Assembly: GCA_036850595.1 (NCBI GenBank)
Contig: CM072158.1
Location: 10,307,422 to 10,371,421 of the forward strand
Direction of reading: 5' to 3'
Source: Rhyacichthys aspro
Lineage: Eukaryota > Chordata > Actinopteri > Gobiiformes > Rhyacichthyidae
Length of the DNA: 64,000 nt
The notes under the pieces were generated by a model. The model saw only the letters and a program-made list of their open reading frames with translations. It ran no database searches and had not been told where the DNA came from. Numbering within the stretch: position 1 is the stretch's first letter; every line of letters begins with the position of its first letter. The position numbers and the translations under genes are program-made. Below are positions 51,637 to 63,290 of the stretch, piece after piece.

Positions 51637-52817
51637 TTTATTGATAAATTATTATTTTTAAAAAGACCCAAGAGCCACTTTTTCCTTTCTTCACACTACA
51701 TTTTTTCCACGTACTGGATTTGATCTATGTACAAAGAGTATTTTCAATAGTTTCTTTTATCATTTCATCACATTCAAAACAAGGTTAGCAGTTTGTGCCC
51801 AATGGTCGACATCAAAGAGACAGGATGCTGTTCTTAGCTTATAGCAATGTTACTGATGTTAGCAATGTTGTCTAGTATGGAGGTCACTGGAGGTCAAAGA
51901 GAGCAGCAACAAGCAAAGGGACTGTACATCCTAACTCACAGACAAACTGAGAGAACCAAATGCTTCAGCTGCCTCTGTCAGACTGAAGAAACACCACAGC
52001 TGCAACAGAAAATGACATGTCCAAGGGTCATCATGCAAATATGATGCAAATATGAGTCGTCACCATATTTCCGAGTGAACAGCGAGAGGTAATTCTGCTA
52101 AGAGCTAACATAAAAGGTTATTGCTGTAAAGATAGAAGCTGCACGGCATAGAAAATCAAACATTTTCCTGCAAATCTTGTACTGTGTGTCAAGGTTGGCA
52201 CCAATGGGCATTAAGAGCATTTTCTTTTAAAAGTTTTAAGTTAAAATCAAATAGCAGTACAGTGCCAAAGTACACAGGCAGGATTATGGTTAGAATACAC
52301 TATGTATATGCAGTGGTTTATAACTGGAGTCAAACTAGCAGCAAAACAACACTTAAAATTGCATATAATCAAAGTGCAATGGGCTTATGTTTCTTATGTA
52401 GGTTCTTATTTTGGTCTGGGCAGTTACAAAATAAATCAAGTCAGTATGTGGGTCAGGCTGCAGAGAAAACATACTGTAGCACAGACTGACCAAATCCAAC
52501 CCGTTTGCTAAACTATCCATCTCAAATCAAAACAGGCTCAGCTGATTTTGGCATTACCCCCAAAAAAAGAAAAAAAAAATCAAGGTCATTAAAAGATTCG
52601 TTACTTTGGAGGTTTGATCTGATCTGTCTGGGCACGCAGATCAACATACAGCAGGTTTGTTCGGTGAGACTTAAACAAAAGACAGGTTTCCTACACACAC
52701 CCACTCAACCCATCCTGCCGAGTCCGCCCTTACAATCTCAACAACAAGATGAAAAAACTAAAAGTGGAGCTCGATCGTTCAGCAGTGCCGGCGAGGCCGA
52801 GTCGAATCCGTGCAGCA
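51637..52817 (-). other. pip4p2: pip4p2 3' UTR
   Basis: About 1.2 kb follows the stop on the minus strand and ends at AATAAA (complement of 51637-51642). Open frames on the opposite strand (for example 52184-52489) show no recognised homology. Confidence 0.55.
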
Positions 52818-55800
52818 TTAGGCGAAGCTGTTCTCGGGGTAGCTCACTTTGATAGCGCCCCAGTAGCACGCTCGTATCAGGCAGATGAGGCCCAGCAGGT
52901 AGGCGAAAGCCCAGGACACATAGGTGGCATTGTATCGACTGGCAAAGTCCCGAGTACCGACCTGGCAACAGAAACAGACTCGTCAACAGTGCACTCCCTT
53001 ATCTTTCTCATTATAAGCTTTGTCTCTTTTTAATGAAGCAAAAAGGGTTAATTTTATACTCACAGTTAAACCCACACCAATGAAAATGCAGATCATCCCT
53101 ATTGTTATATAAGCACAACAGCGCCTCCTCGGGAGCGCACTCCCAACAGAAGAACTGAGGGAAGAAACATAAAAAGAGGTTTAGAAAAAGCATCTTGCAA
53201 ATGATTTTATGGAAGCATTGTCAAAACCCCAGCACATATTATTGTCATTTTACTCCCTCCGCCTCCAAACCTACACATGAATGCACCATGGGCTGGTCAC
53301 ATGTGCAGCTCACGACTTCTCCATCTCCAGTCTAACACGTTACAAGTCAAACAACCCTTAAGCACCAGACTGGCATCACATTTTCTCTTCCTTCACTATT
53401 ACTTGCCTTTGCCTGCTCGCTTCTCACATGCCTCTCATGTGACGGGACTCAGACATTCTTCTAAAATCACAGCTTAGGGGTGCGCCATCACCTGATTTCC
53501 ACCTACTTCCACAACTACATCTTGCTTTGACATCATCCTCTTAAACGACCCACAGTTATGTTAAGCTGCTGGATATGTGTTACAGTTATTTACTACAATC
53601 AAAAAAGCTGATTAAAATAGCCATAATATAGCTACGGTTAAAAGGGGATTTCCCTCGAATATAAGATAATGAATGTAATTTAATAAGGAAGGGGGTAAAA
53701 GGTTCAGATGTGACATTAGATGTGGTATTAGTATTGAACTGTTCTAATGTGCTCCTATAGCTTGGAGTCTTAAGACCACTTTTTATTGTATTTGGGGCTG
53801 GACTTGGACAAACTAATAACTTAAGTCAACTGTATTTTGATTATTTTAACTCACTGTCCTTTTTTACACAAGCATGGAGACTGAAAGCATATTGTTTTGT
53901 CCCAGACTCAGGACACTCTGGTCTCAGTCGTGACTTGGACCAGTTGTGTGATCTTTGCTACAACACTACTGAAGTTGTTTCTCTGTTAAACTGTGCACCT
54001 GTCTATTGTCTAACCTTCTACCTCTTTCCCACTGCTCATACTGAGGCCAGGCACTAATTCCTGTCACACGTCTAGATTAGCCTACTTCCAAGAGGTCCAG
54101 ACCAACTAAAGACTTCATCCATAAAGTACCCTGAAACTACTCCAGCAACAAAAATGCAAAAAGCTGGTATTTACAGTAACACACCTCTGAGACTCTGAGG
54201 AATTAAGTACAGAACCATGGAAAGTTTAACTTTAACAATGTGGCTGCACAATATTCACAAATGTAACTACAGTTCAATACTAACATGATACATAATATGA
54301 AACAATACTTACATTTTTTTGCAGTGGGGACACTTGGCTAGTGTGTTAAAGCGGAGCTCCATCCACTGTGAGAGGACAAAAACAAAAGGCATTGTTTAGG
54401 TTATAGTCCACAATAACATGAATTAAACCACACAATACATTGTTATTGTGCTTTAAGAACAATCAACACTAAACTCAACACTGAAAATGATTTTATGAGA
54501 TCTTGTGGGTTATTATTGAGCTGAAGCTAAATCACCAGCATTATTTATTCTGTTAGTTAAGGCTGATAAATGTCACCAAAGGTTCCAGTGTTAATAAGCA
54601 ATGTTATGAATTGTTTACCCAATCACAGATCATAAATGGCGACTGACACTGTCACTTTTACCCATCTGACGTTGAGAGAACAGAAATGAATCATTACAGA
54701 AATTTAAATTTAACACAAACAGTTCGTATTTTAGCCAGATGAGTACAAAGTGGACGTCACCAGTGAAAAAAGCTGCAGATTTTCCTGGTGCAAAGTTAGA
54801 CTGTTGTTAATATAAGTCCCACACTATGACCAGCTTTGTGAACCTGTTGCTGTGCTGGGGGAGAGCCATCGCTGGGGAGGCCAGACATTGGCTGAGATGA
54901 CTTGGCGTCCTCACTGCCCTACAGAGGCCGCAAGTGACAATGTGCACGTTAATGAAGATCATTCAATTTATCTAGTCCTGCTGCATTGCTAATTTACGAC
55001 AGTCTGGGATATGTTCACACTGCAATATGACTTACAAGGCTTTAAAGTCTATTGAAACAATGTGACTCGCAAAACACAGCAAGTGGCACGCCCCCAGTTT
55101 AGAGAAGGAAACAGGACTGACAACACAGAAGTCCAAAGTAAGTAAAGACAAACTGTTTTTTTAGATGTCCCAGCCGCTTAAGCATTGTGGAAAAAAAAAT
55201 ACATAAAGGGCCAAGGTGCTCACTCTGTGAAGAATACTGCTCATTTCTTCATTTGCAATGTTGAAGCAATGTTACTGAATATGAGATTGTGGTTTAGTGC
55301 TGCCTAATGCTCTTTTAGTTTCATTAAAAAGCAGTGGTAGCTTCTGTGTCCGTGCTCCTGTAAGCATCTCTAAATGGGGCTGTTATATCACTTTATCACC
55401 AAGACAGTGTACAGACTTCCCACAAATATGTAAATCCCCTGCACACATCATTTACAGTGACTTCCAATATGCTTCATGACAATTTCATACATCTTCAGTA
55501 CGAGTACAGTTCAGCAAGCTGTGAGATCTAAATATAACACGTGATAATGATTCAGACAATCCTCTGCCAACAGTTGTTCTCAAGTTTTCACAGCAACAAC
55601 CTTCTGTAAAAGCCTGTGGTTCTCTATATCGAATGTCTTGATGCCATTACGTACTAGAAATGTGTTCCCACAGTGACCACAGACCACTCTCATCCCCTCG
55701 GGCTGAATGGGCAGCGCTGGCTGGGCCGGCTGTTCCTCTGGGATTACCATCACTGGGCTAAGGTTTATGATCCGTCTACTGTGAAAAACAAAGAAAGGTC

Positions 55801-58800
55801 ATTACAAAACAGTCTTAAAAAGTACATTTAAATCAAGAATATGCTCTATAACCTACCAGTTTGGTCGAGGACATCCTATTCTTCTCGATGTGTCTTTACA
55901 GATGAGCAGGCAGTTACAGGGGCACCTCACATACTTTTTCCCAGTTGGTGGATTTTTAATAGGCTGCAAGGAAGCAAATACAAACTTAGTATTATAGTGT
56001 AGAGTGTGAGAAACACCAGCAAAGAAAAAGACATAACAGTTTGTGTTTCCTTTGAAGTGGCACAGTCTCTCAGTTGTTTCACTGTGGATAGTGCTCTGAA
56101 AAATCAATAGCTTTGCCCTTATCCCATGAAATATATATTAGTCAGCTTCAGATGTCTATAATGTGTCCTGTTATGCTGTTTTATCTTTTTAAGAGGCGTT
56201 TAAAACCTCTCTGTCCAAAATCTAGATCTGAAGAGACAAATTATAACAGCTAGACAATACTTTAAACTGTGCTCATAATTGAACCAGCTTTGTCTTGTCA
56301 ACTTAAACTGCCTATAACCAAAACATGAGTAATGTCATTATCATTTGGCTCCTTTTGAACTGCTGGTTTTGTTTTAGAATCATACATAACTATATATCCT
56401 AGTGGAGGAAGCAGGTAATGGAAGACTAATTAGACTGAACATCATTTCTGCAGCGTACATTACTCCCTACTACTCCCTAACACTCCCCTTACCGTAGCCT
56501 CATTGCAGACCGTGCACTTGACCACGTGCTGATGCAGCTTGCCGTCCAGGTTAATGAGTGACTGGCAGACGCGGCAGTTGATGACTGGCACACCGCCGGC
56601 GTCTGGGCTGGCGATGGCTGTGTAGGGAGGAGGTAGTTCGGCTTTGAGAAGAAGAAGAAGACAAACCAAACAACAAATGACCCACTGTTGGTAACGTCAT
56701 GCAAATAAATAAACACATGCATTTGTCCAAAAGGTGTGGACAATGAACCAGTTTTGATTACTGCTCTAGAGAGAATATCTAGTAAGTCAAAAAGTGTCTC
56801 ATGTCAGGTTTGTTCATGTTCATGTCATCCTTTTTGAATTGCGTTTAAGCCAATCAAATACAGACACATACTTATTATATTTTCCTCATAAGCAACTCTT
56901 CCTTTCAGTCCGATTCAATATAATTTATGTAAAAAGGATGTGATTTGTATGTATAGAAACATATCTTAATCAATAAGTCATAACTCTGTCTAAAGCTTTA
57001 GGATTTGTCCTTTATGCTGTTTTAACCCCATGACTACATGTACAGCTCTCATACTATAACATGTGACTCCTTGATGGAGGCAAAGATTACTACTATGGAT
57101 GTGTAAGAAAGAAACAATGAGGCCTTTTAGACAGCAGACTGTCAAACCCTTTCACTGTCAAGCTACATAAAAATGAGCCTGTTTATGCACAGAAATGCAC
57201 TAAAAATACTGTACACGATGCTGTTTAATACTGGATATTTAGCTGCACAGATTGTCATGCTTGGATTATGGCTCTGGTTTATCTTATACTGGTAAAAAAA
57301 AATGTATGTGAATTGACTGCTCATGATTTTTGCTCATGAATCAAGTGATTTAAGTTTAATTAGCTCCCAGTAATTCCCCACAGCCTTTAGTGAATTCACT
57401 TCCTTGTCTCAGAGAGCAGGGGTGGGTGAGGTAACTACAGTAGTCACCCTGTACTGTGTAATCCTGCATTAACCCTGATTAATTAGTCTGCATTCCATGT
57501 GTTTTTTTCATTTTAATATTACAATTCAGCTAATCCGTAGTCTTGCACCAATTATTACCTGTCCCCTTGCTGCACAATAACTTAGTGCCCATTTAAAACT
57601 AGACAAAAGAGTGTGCTCCTACTCTTTATCGTGACTCATCTCATGCCTTGTGTTGCCAGAGTGACTGCAGATACAGTACAAAGAAGAAATATTGTGATTC
57701 TCCTCCTATGTCAGTACCGGTATTCCTCTTGGGTTGCCCTAATGCATGGAGGAAACTGAATATAGGTGCTATATGTTTTCACTCGCTGCCCTTTGATACA
57801 GAGGTAAGACGAGAAGACCCTACTACAGTCCGACAAAACTCCTCGGCACAGACCAGACCCACCACCACATCCTGCCGTCACTGAAAACAAGCCAAACAAA
57901 CAGTAACAAACACCGAACGCACTGGGTTATTGGAAAATACTGCAGAATATAGAGTATCTTGCTTATCGATATGTAATGCCTTGTTACTATTTGCTTTAAT
58001 GAGTATTGACTGTACAGAGAGGAATTCATTCAAAGCTACACAATAAAACGACAAGCCTGCAGCCTTTAAGTGGCTTTGCAATTATTTTGTCAATAACAGA
58101 CCTTTATAGCTCACAGGAATTAATAGGTAAGTTTATATTTTAACATGTTTTAATGTTGCTGTAAGTCTTAAAGAGTGTGTAGCATTGCAGTTGTTTGTCT
58201 GGTGACTGGCATAGACAAAAAAATAACACTCAACCAAACCATTCAAAGCTGCCAAGGCCATCAGTTTTCCATCATCAAATATTACACATAAAATAAGATG
58301 CAGAGATCCCAGTGCATAGCAACAGAAGGTTTATGGTCAAACCAGTTTTATTAACTATATGAAAAGGGATTATTTTCACTCATTTCTTTTTTGGGGGAAA
58401 GTGCAGAGCAACAAAAGCCTCACATTGGTTTGCCTAATCTAGAAAAGCTCCTAAAAAGTATTGCAACAATGAAAGTGTTTGAGGCAGAACAACAGAGCAA
58501 AGAAAGGTTAGTCTGGCTCGTGTCCAAATGGTAAAAATCCCTGTTTCTCTTTTATGTTGCATGGGCTGTAACTCAGCCTTTAGATTCTGATAATTGTTAT
58601 GAAGCTCTAAACACAAATCTACTCGGGAGCTGGTGAATCAGATATAGCATGAGACAATCTTGGTTCAAATGTTTACACAAAAACAGTGAGGACCATTTTT
58701 GGAGAGAAAAATCTACTCCCAACAAAGCCACAGTGAAAGGAGGGTGTGATGTAAACACAGTGTGTGATGTTGCAGATTTGTGGCTTCAAGGCTAAAACAA

Positions 58801-59525
58801 GTGGAGGAATTATAAGATGAAAATGCCATCTCTGCCTCTTTTATGTTATTATAACCTATATTCTGCCGCTTACTTGGGAATGAGGAGACTGGGTCAGTGC
58901 TCTGCCTGCATGAAAGACACAACAATAAACATGTACATTGTTTTTTCCACAACAAAGATCAGACGAATTTTCATCTATATGTGCATAGTCTACAAATATA
59001 ATAACACAACAACGTGTAGTACTATTGATTTCAATTCACATCTGTCATTTGCAGTTGGGACAATAGGCTTATTAAGGTTTGTTAATCACCCATCAACCAA
59101 CAAAATCAATCTGTAGAATCTCATTTGTGTTTTTGTCATATTCATGTGCGATCCTAAACACTGAGGCCTGCGCGAGTCGTGATGACAGGATATATTTGCT
59201 GTTAAATCTCAGCTCTGTGTTGCAGGGCCTCTCTTGAGGCTAACCCACTACTCCAGTTCTCACAACACAAGCTCCACCTTTTTTCCTCAGCGGCCGATCG
59301 TTTTCACGCCGATGTCCTTCTCTGTCTGCAGTTATTTACGTACAAAACAGAGCTCAACCCGATCCGCCCAGAAATGATTCAGCATGCACGCATCTGTAGA
59401 TGGCTGTAGTAGTGTTTACCTCGGGGGCTTGAATCCTGCAGGTACGGAGGCGCATTGGGGGTCACATTCTCGGAGTTGGGGCCCGACAGCAGAGGGGAGC
59501 GCTCGTCCATGCCGTCGGAGGCCAT
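52818..59525 (-). CDS. pip4p2: PIP4P2 (TMEM55A), phosphatidylinositol-4,5-bisphosphate 4-phosphatase 2
   Basis: Exons in transcription order are 59525-59420 (ATG), 56641-56493, 55963-55857, 55778-55655, 54365-54313, 53154-53064 and 52961-52818 (TAA). They encode 257 residues, exactly the human length. The start MASDGMDERSPLLSG carries a dileucine-type sorting signal. A PPPY motif (ELPPPYTAIA) and several CxxC pairs (INCRVC, VKCTVC, RCPCNC, VCGHCG, AKCPHC) fill the cytosolic part. CKDTSRR at Cys107-Arg113 is the CX5R motif proposed as catalytic. Two C-terminal membrane helices (about 190-212 and 223-246) end at SYPENSFA. Family knowledge: a late endosome/lysosome membrane protein proposed to convert PI(4,5)P2 to PI5P; the enzymatic role of TMEM55 proteins is debated. 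Human neighbours NECAB1 and PIP4P2 are likewise convergent. A candidate extra exon is described in the findings. Confidence 0.95.
56642..59419 (-). other. pip4p2: pip4p2 intron 1
   Basis: This is a 2.8 kb AT-rich intron with no recognised exon, RNA gene or repeat. Short ORFs on both strands look like chance. Confidence 0.5.
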
Positions 59526-59690
59526 GTCGACGAGCCGAAATGTCGCTTAGATGAGAGGCTCTCGGCGCAGGGCAGCGGCCAGCGGCTGGTTGTTGTCGGT
59601 GCCGAGCTCCAGTCCAGCAGCACCGCTGACGTACAGCGAGGGGGCGGGGCTAATGGCTGACCACGCCCCTACTCGTTGTAGCTCTGGGCA
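59526..59690 (-). promoter_or_regulatory. pip4p2: CpG-rich pip4p2 promoter / 5' UTR
   Basis: The GC- and CpG-rich block immediately upstream of the pip4p2 ATG (including GGGGGCGGGGC at 59640-59650, an Sp1-type box) contrasts with the AT-rich surroundings. No TATA box is seen. Confidence 0.55.
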
Positions 59691-60070
59691 TGGGCACAGC
59701 TCATATCCCCTATATACACTTCATGTTTGAGCTTATAGATTAAATATAGAGTGCAGGGATAGTGTACAGTCAAAATGCTCCTTATTTTATACACATCAGA
59801 TTTTTGTAGATAAAATTAAACAAATAGAATTGTTTAGACTGAGCTTTAAGAATGTCAGGTTTAGCCCTACAACAAGTACAAACATGTCCAGTGTAGAAAG
59901 AAAGTGTACTACCAACCAAACAAATAAAGAAATAAAAGGTAATACCAGTCCTTGCCACTAGATGTTACTGAAGGACTGTAGAGAACACAATCAGTTACAT
60001 GGTAAGTGTGTGTTGTAGATTATTCCTTTGGCATAACTGACCACCAAAGACCAGCTCTAACATTGGTTAA

Positions 60071-60275
60071 ACAAAAACACTGTTTGCCCAAAAAAAGTTT
60101 TATATATATATATATATATATATTCAAAAAAATATATTATTTTTCAGGGGCAACTCAAAAAAAATGGGGGGGGGGGGCAGGCTTTTTTTGGGGTAACTCA
60201 AAAGGATTTTTTTTTTTTTTTTTTTTTTGGAAGGGGGTACGGAGCCCTGGAGAGGACATGACAGGAAATATATAA
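60071..60275 (+). repeat. left arm of a long inverted repeat
   Basis: The segment 60238-60275 is the exact reverse complement of 63059-63096 (38 bp). Outward from it both arms carry copies of GGGGCAACTC followed by A-runs (left: 60147-60156 and a variant GGGGTAACTC at 60190-60199). Homopolymer, (TA)n and G-run tracts follow, then an outer TTTGCCCAA-like end near 60078. The arm is simple-sequence-rich and unevenly expanded compared with the right arm. Confidence 0.75.
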
Positions 60276-60488
60276 AACCCTCGGCATAATAAGTTTAATG
60301 AAGAAGTTGTATTGGTGCAAAATTTTTGCAAATATGTTTCTTTCTTGGCCCGACCGAACCCTAGGACTTGTGGAGGTTATTTTTCTGTCTGTACTGGTTT
60401 ATAGTGACACCTTTTTAAAAAATGTTGGACAAAGAAAAAAGCTATTTCTCTATGGACACCTTTAATGGTAGCAATTCATTACATTACC

Positions 60489-61884
60489 TTTATTTACAAC
60501 AAACAAATCAGCCATTTTGACTTTCAACGGAATTTCAGTCTTCCCTTTTTTCAGTCTCATTTCGCTTGAATACAACAGACTAATATCAACACCAAACTCT
60601 CATCCAGCATTAAAAAGCTCTCACACACATTTGCTTTTGTGAACAATTCTGCTAAAATTGGTCAAATCAATCAATTTTGATCTGAGTTGAATATGACATT
60701 TGAAAGTAAAAACAAAAAATCTTTTGGTGCAAACATTAATTTACAATAGTGTCATTTACCATTTGGCAGTGTAAAAATAAAATTAATTTCAAGAGGTTGT
60801 TTATCCAAAACATGCTAACATAATCTGGAAAGTTTTAGGTGTACATTTGAAATTACAGATCAGTGAAGGGGGTTCTTTTGTTTTCACTTTCCTTTAGTAC
60901 AGTCTCACGCTCTTTGTGAATTGTTAGTTCTCATGAGTCTCAGACCAGAGATGTGCTACTCTCAGGGTTGATCCTGACCGGTCTGGTCCTCTTCCTCAGG
61001 TCCAGCCGGTTTGCCTACGCTCTCCTCAAACTACCACAGGCAGCACCATGAACCTCTTCTTCACCGAGTCTTGCTCACAGCGGAGACTGTAGTCCTCATG
61101 CTGCACAGTGACCAGGACCAGCTTCAGGCCCTCTTCCAAGAAGCTCATCATCTGCTTTGTGAAGGCCACAATGGTGTAGCTCAGGTTCACCCAGCAGCTT
61201 CTCCTGTGTACTGCTCCAAGCTGGTGATGCCACAGCTAAGCATCTCATCCTGAAAACACAACCACAGGTGATTAACTCCAACTCTCATTTCTGCTGTTGT
61301 ATCTGCAATGTACATTAAAAATGCTTATAGTCAGCATCTAGCATTATCAGGTTTTCAGTCTACCTTAAGTTCGGCCAGAGCCTCAGGCGTTCATCCTCCT
61401 CCACATTTCCTCTGAGTTTCTGTGCTTCGCGGCTTCCATGATGATGTCCTTATAACTCTGCAGAGCTGCCTTAATGTCTCTGACCAGCAGAGACTGCAGC
61501 GTGAAGGTCAGGTCCAGGCTGATCTCAGTCAGCTGCTCCTTGGCCTTTTTAACACACTCTGCTGCAGTGGACAGGCTCTCTTTACTCTTTACACCTGTGA
61601 AACACAACAGCTCATCTTAGTGGACTGTCCAGATTTCTTTTTGTCTGTACTAACTTTACCCCAGCGTCTTCTTCCTACCTGTTTGCTGAAGGCATCCACA
61701 AACATCCTCATGGCTGATCCGGACCAGACCACAAAGTAGCGAGTAGCAGCCTGTGTTTCCTGCAAAGTCCATTTCAAATTCTTTGGCTGTCTCTAACAGA
61801 AGGGTCCGCGGCAGGGGTGGCTCCGCTGTTGGCACGCGTTACAGTCAAACACGTCGCACTGCTCACACTTCACGGTCGCGTCCA
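60489..61884 (-). pseudogene. exoc8: decayed copy of the 3' part of exoc8 (exocyst subunit Exo84)
   Basis: The minus strand encodes a recognisable EXOC8 C-terminus in pieces: LLLETAKEFEMDFAGN (~61795), YFVVWSGSAMRMFVDAFSKQ, LSTAAECVKKAKEQLTEISL, DIKAALQSYKDIIMEAAKHR, NSEEMWRRMN, then DEMLSCGITSLEQYTGE, CWVNLSYTIVAFTKQMMSFL, QHEDYSLRCEQD and NPESSTSLV with TGA at 60942-60940. It is broken by at least four frameshifts: after FSKQ, after RRMN, in YTGE-CWVN, and near VLPVV. About 20 codons are missing between FLEEGLK and the VQHEDYSL equivalent. Two intervals, 61595-61678 and 61250-61363, have GT-AG borders at positions that restore the alignment, so they look like introns. AATAAA (complement of 60489-60494) may be the old poly(A) signal. 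No intact protein can be made. Confidence 0.75.
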
Positions 61885-62012
61885 TTTCAAAATAAAACAA
61901 GTTCCGCGAACTCTTGCTATTGAAATGGAAATTTAGTCATTGATACATTCATACAATTGTTAAACCTAACATTTGTTGTAAGATTATTTGAATCTGTTTT
62001 ACTTTTTCCAAA

Positions 62013-62379
62013 TGCCATAATCTGTTACTGTCTCTAATCTGTCTACTCAAGAATGATTTTACGTCTAAGTGTGAATCAAATTAGCATGTTAATTAACATA
62101 TCCCCTACCCAACAGTTCCCTTTTCCTTTTATCCCCAATAGCTCTTTGTAATGTACTGTCATCTGTTGTTTTCCCTTTTGTTTTCTCCCCACCTATCATT
62201 TGTTTTGTGTTTGATGTTACTGCTATATAATACGGGTCTGAACCAACAGGCAGGGTCCAACTTCATTCTCACCGTGACTCTGTCACTGGATGGTTGGAAC
62301 TTTCTCTGCCGAGAAATAAAACACTGGCAAGCCTTTATTTCACAAATTCATCGGCGGCCGAGTCATTTTTTGCCATAAT
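62013..62379. mobile_element. LTR-like segment flanked by a 9-bp direct repeat
   Basis: TGCCATAAT occurs at 62013-62021 and again at 62371-62379. The ~350 bp between them contain a TATA-like TATATAATA (62223-62231) and, 84 nt later, a poly(A) signal AATAAA (62315-62320). This is the spacing expected of a compact LTR promoter-R-polyA unit. Canonical TG...CA ends are not clear. It could instead be another small insertion. Confidence 0.3.
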
Positions 62380-62455
62380 ACTATGCTGTATTACGTCATA
62401 TTCTGACACGGGGGTCACAAGTGTAGTGAAAGAGGGTCCCGGGGTTATTTGAGAC

Positions 62456-62600
62456 CATGGATGACGAGAGATTCATCACGGAAGTCCAAAACCACACAAT
62501 TTTATATGATATCTCACATACTATTATAAGGACAACTCCAGAAAAGAGAAGGCATGGAGTAAAATAGCTGGAGCTCTGGGATATATATAAGGCAGTGTGG
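62456..62600 (+). pseudogene. frameshifted MADF-domain fragment, probably from a PIF/Harbinger-type transposon
   Basis: ATG at 62458 opens MDDERFITEVQNHTILYDIS. After a one-base frame change near 62516 the reading continues as YYKDNSRKEKAWSKIAGALG, then reaches a stop. The two halves together match the MADF pattern: a hydrophobic helix, then LYD, then YKD, then K-x-x-AW-x-x-IA. MADF/Myb-like proteins are encoded beside the transposase in animal PIF/Harbinger elements and also occur as host genes. No transposase is seen, so this is a relic. Confidence 0.6.
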
Positions 62601-62749
62601 CTTTTGTTTACAAGCACCTCTCTCGTTACATGGATGTTATCGCGTGAACTCAACCCTTCAGCGTGAATCCCTGTGGTTTTGTGGTCTCGTGGATGCAGAT
62701 TTCCGGACACGTACAGCACACGCACCTCACCCGGTGTAAATGGCAGTCC

Positions 62750-62957
62750 AACCACATTATATGATTGATGAACTGAAACTCTTAGAAAACCCCTAATCTT
62801 AATCCCCCACCCCTTTTTTATTTATTAACTTTTTCTATTCTATCTTGTTACCTTTAACAGCCTTTTCTGGCACTTTTCATGCTGCTTTCCAATTTGATAG
62901 TGATGCCATAATTGTTGTACATGTTTTGACGCAATAAAAATTATTAATAAAAAAAAA
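62750..62957 (+). mobile_element. 5'-truncated LINE (L1-like) 3' end with target-site duplication
   Basis: About 208 bp end in TTGACGCAATAAAAATTATT and a poly(A) tail. The insert is flanked by AAATGGCAGTCC at 62738-62749 and its copy at 62957-62968 (the first A bases merge with the tail). No coding sequence remains, as is usual for a 5'-truncated retrotransposition product. Removing it joins the flanking sequence of the older element. Confidence 0.7.
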
Positions 62958-63058
62958 AATGGCAGTCCGTACGGATTCCGCTCCATATCCGTAACGCAGT
63001 CAGTGTAAATAAGGCGTAAGTCGTTCCCACGTCTTTATAACTCGAGGCCTTGTCTTAA

Positions 63059-63290
63059 TTATATATTTCCTGTCATGTCCTCTCCAGGGCTCCGTAGGGG
63101 TGGGGGTGGGGCAACTCAAAAAAACTTATATAGTCAAAAAAATATATGTACATTTTTTTCTGGGGCCTAGTTGCCCCCTAAAAAAAGTTGCCCAAAAAAA
63201 CTTTTTTTTTTTTTGAGTTGCCCCAGAAAAAATAAATAAATCTGAGTTTCCCCCTCAAATTAAAAAAAAAATGTATTGGGCAGCACTTGT
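63059..63290 (-). repeat. right arm of the long inverted repeat
   Basis: 63059-63096 is the perfect 38-bp inverted partner of 60238-60275. The rest of the arm repeats the subterminal motif GGGGCAACTC in both directions (63108-63117 plus strand, 63215-63224 minus strand) between A/T runs. It ends near 63275-63290 with TTGGGCAGCAC, resembling the complement of the outer left end. Confidence 0.75.

Noticed and set aside
60006..60275. 89-codon plus-strand ORF across homopolymer tracts
   Set aside because: It consists of (TA)n, G-run and T-run sequence in the inverted-repeat arm and encodes low-complexity residues only.
62060..62400. Full endogenous retrovirus
   Set aside because: Only an LTR-like segment is visible; no gag, pol or env coding remnants were seen nearby.
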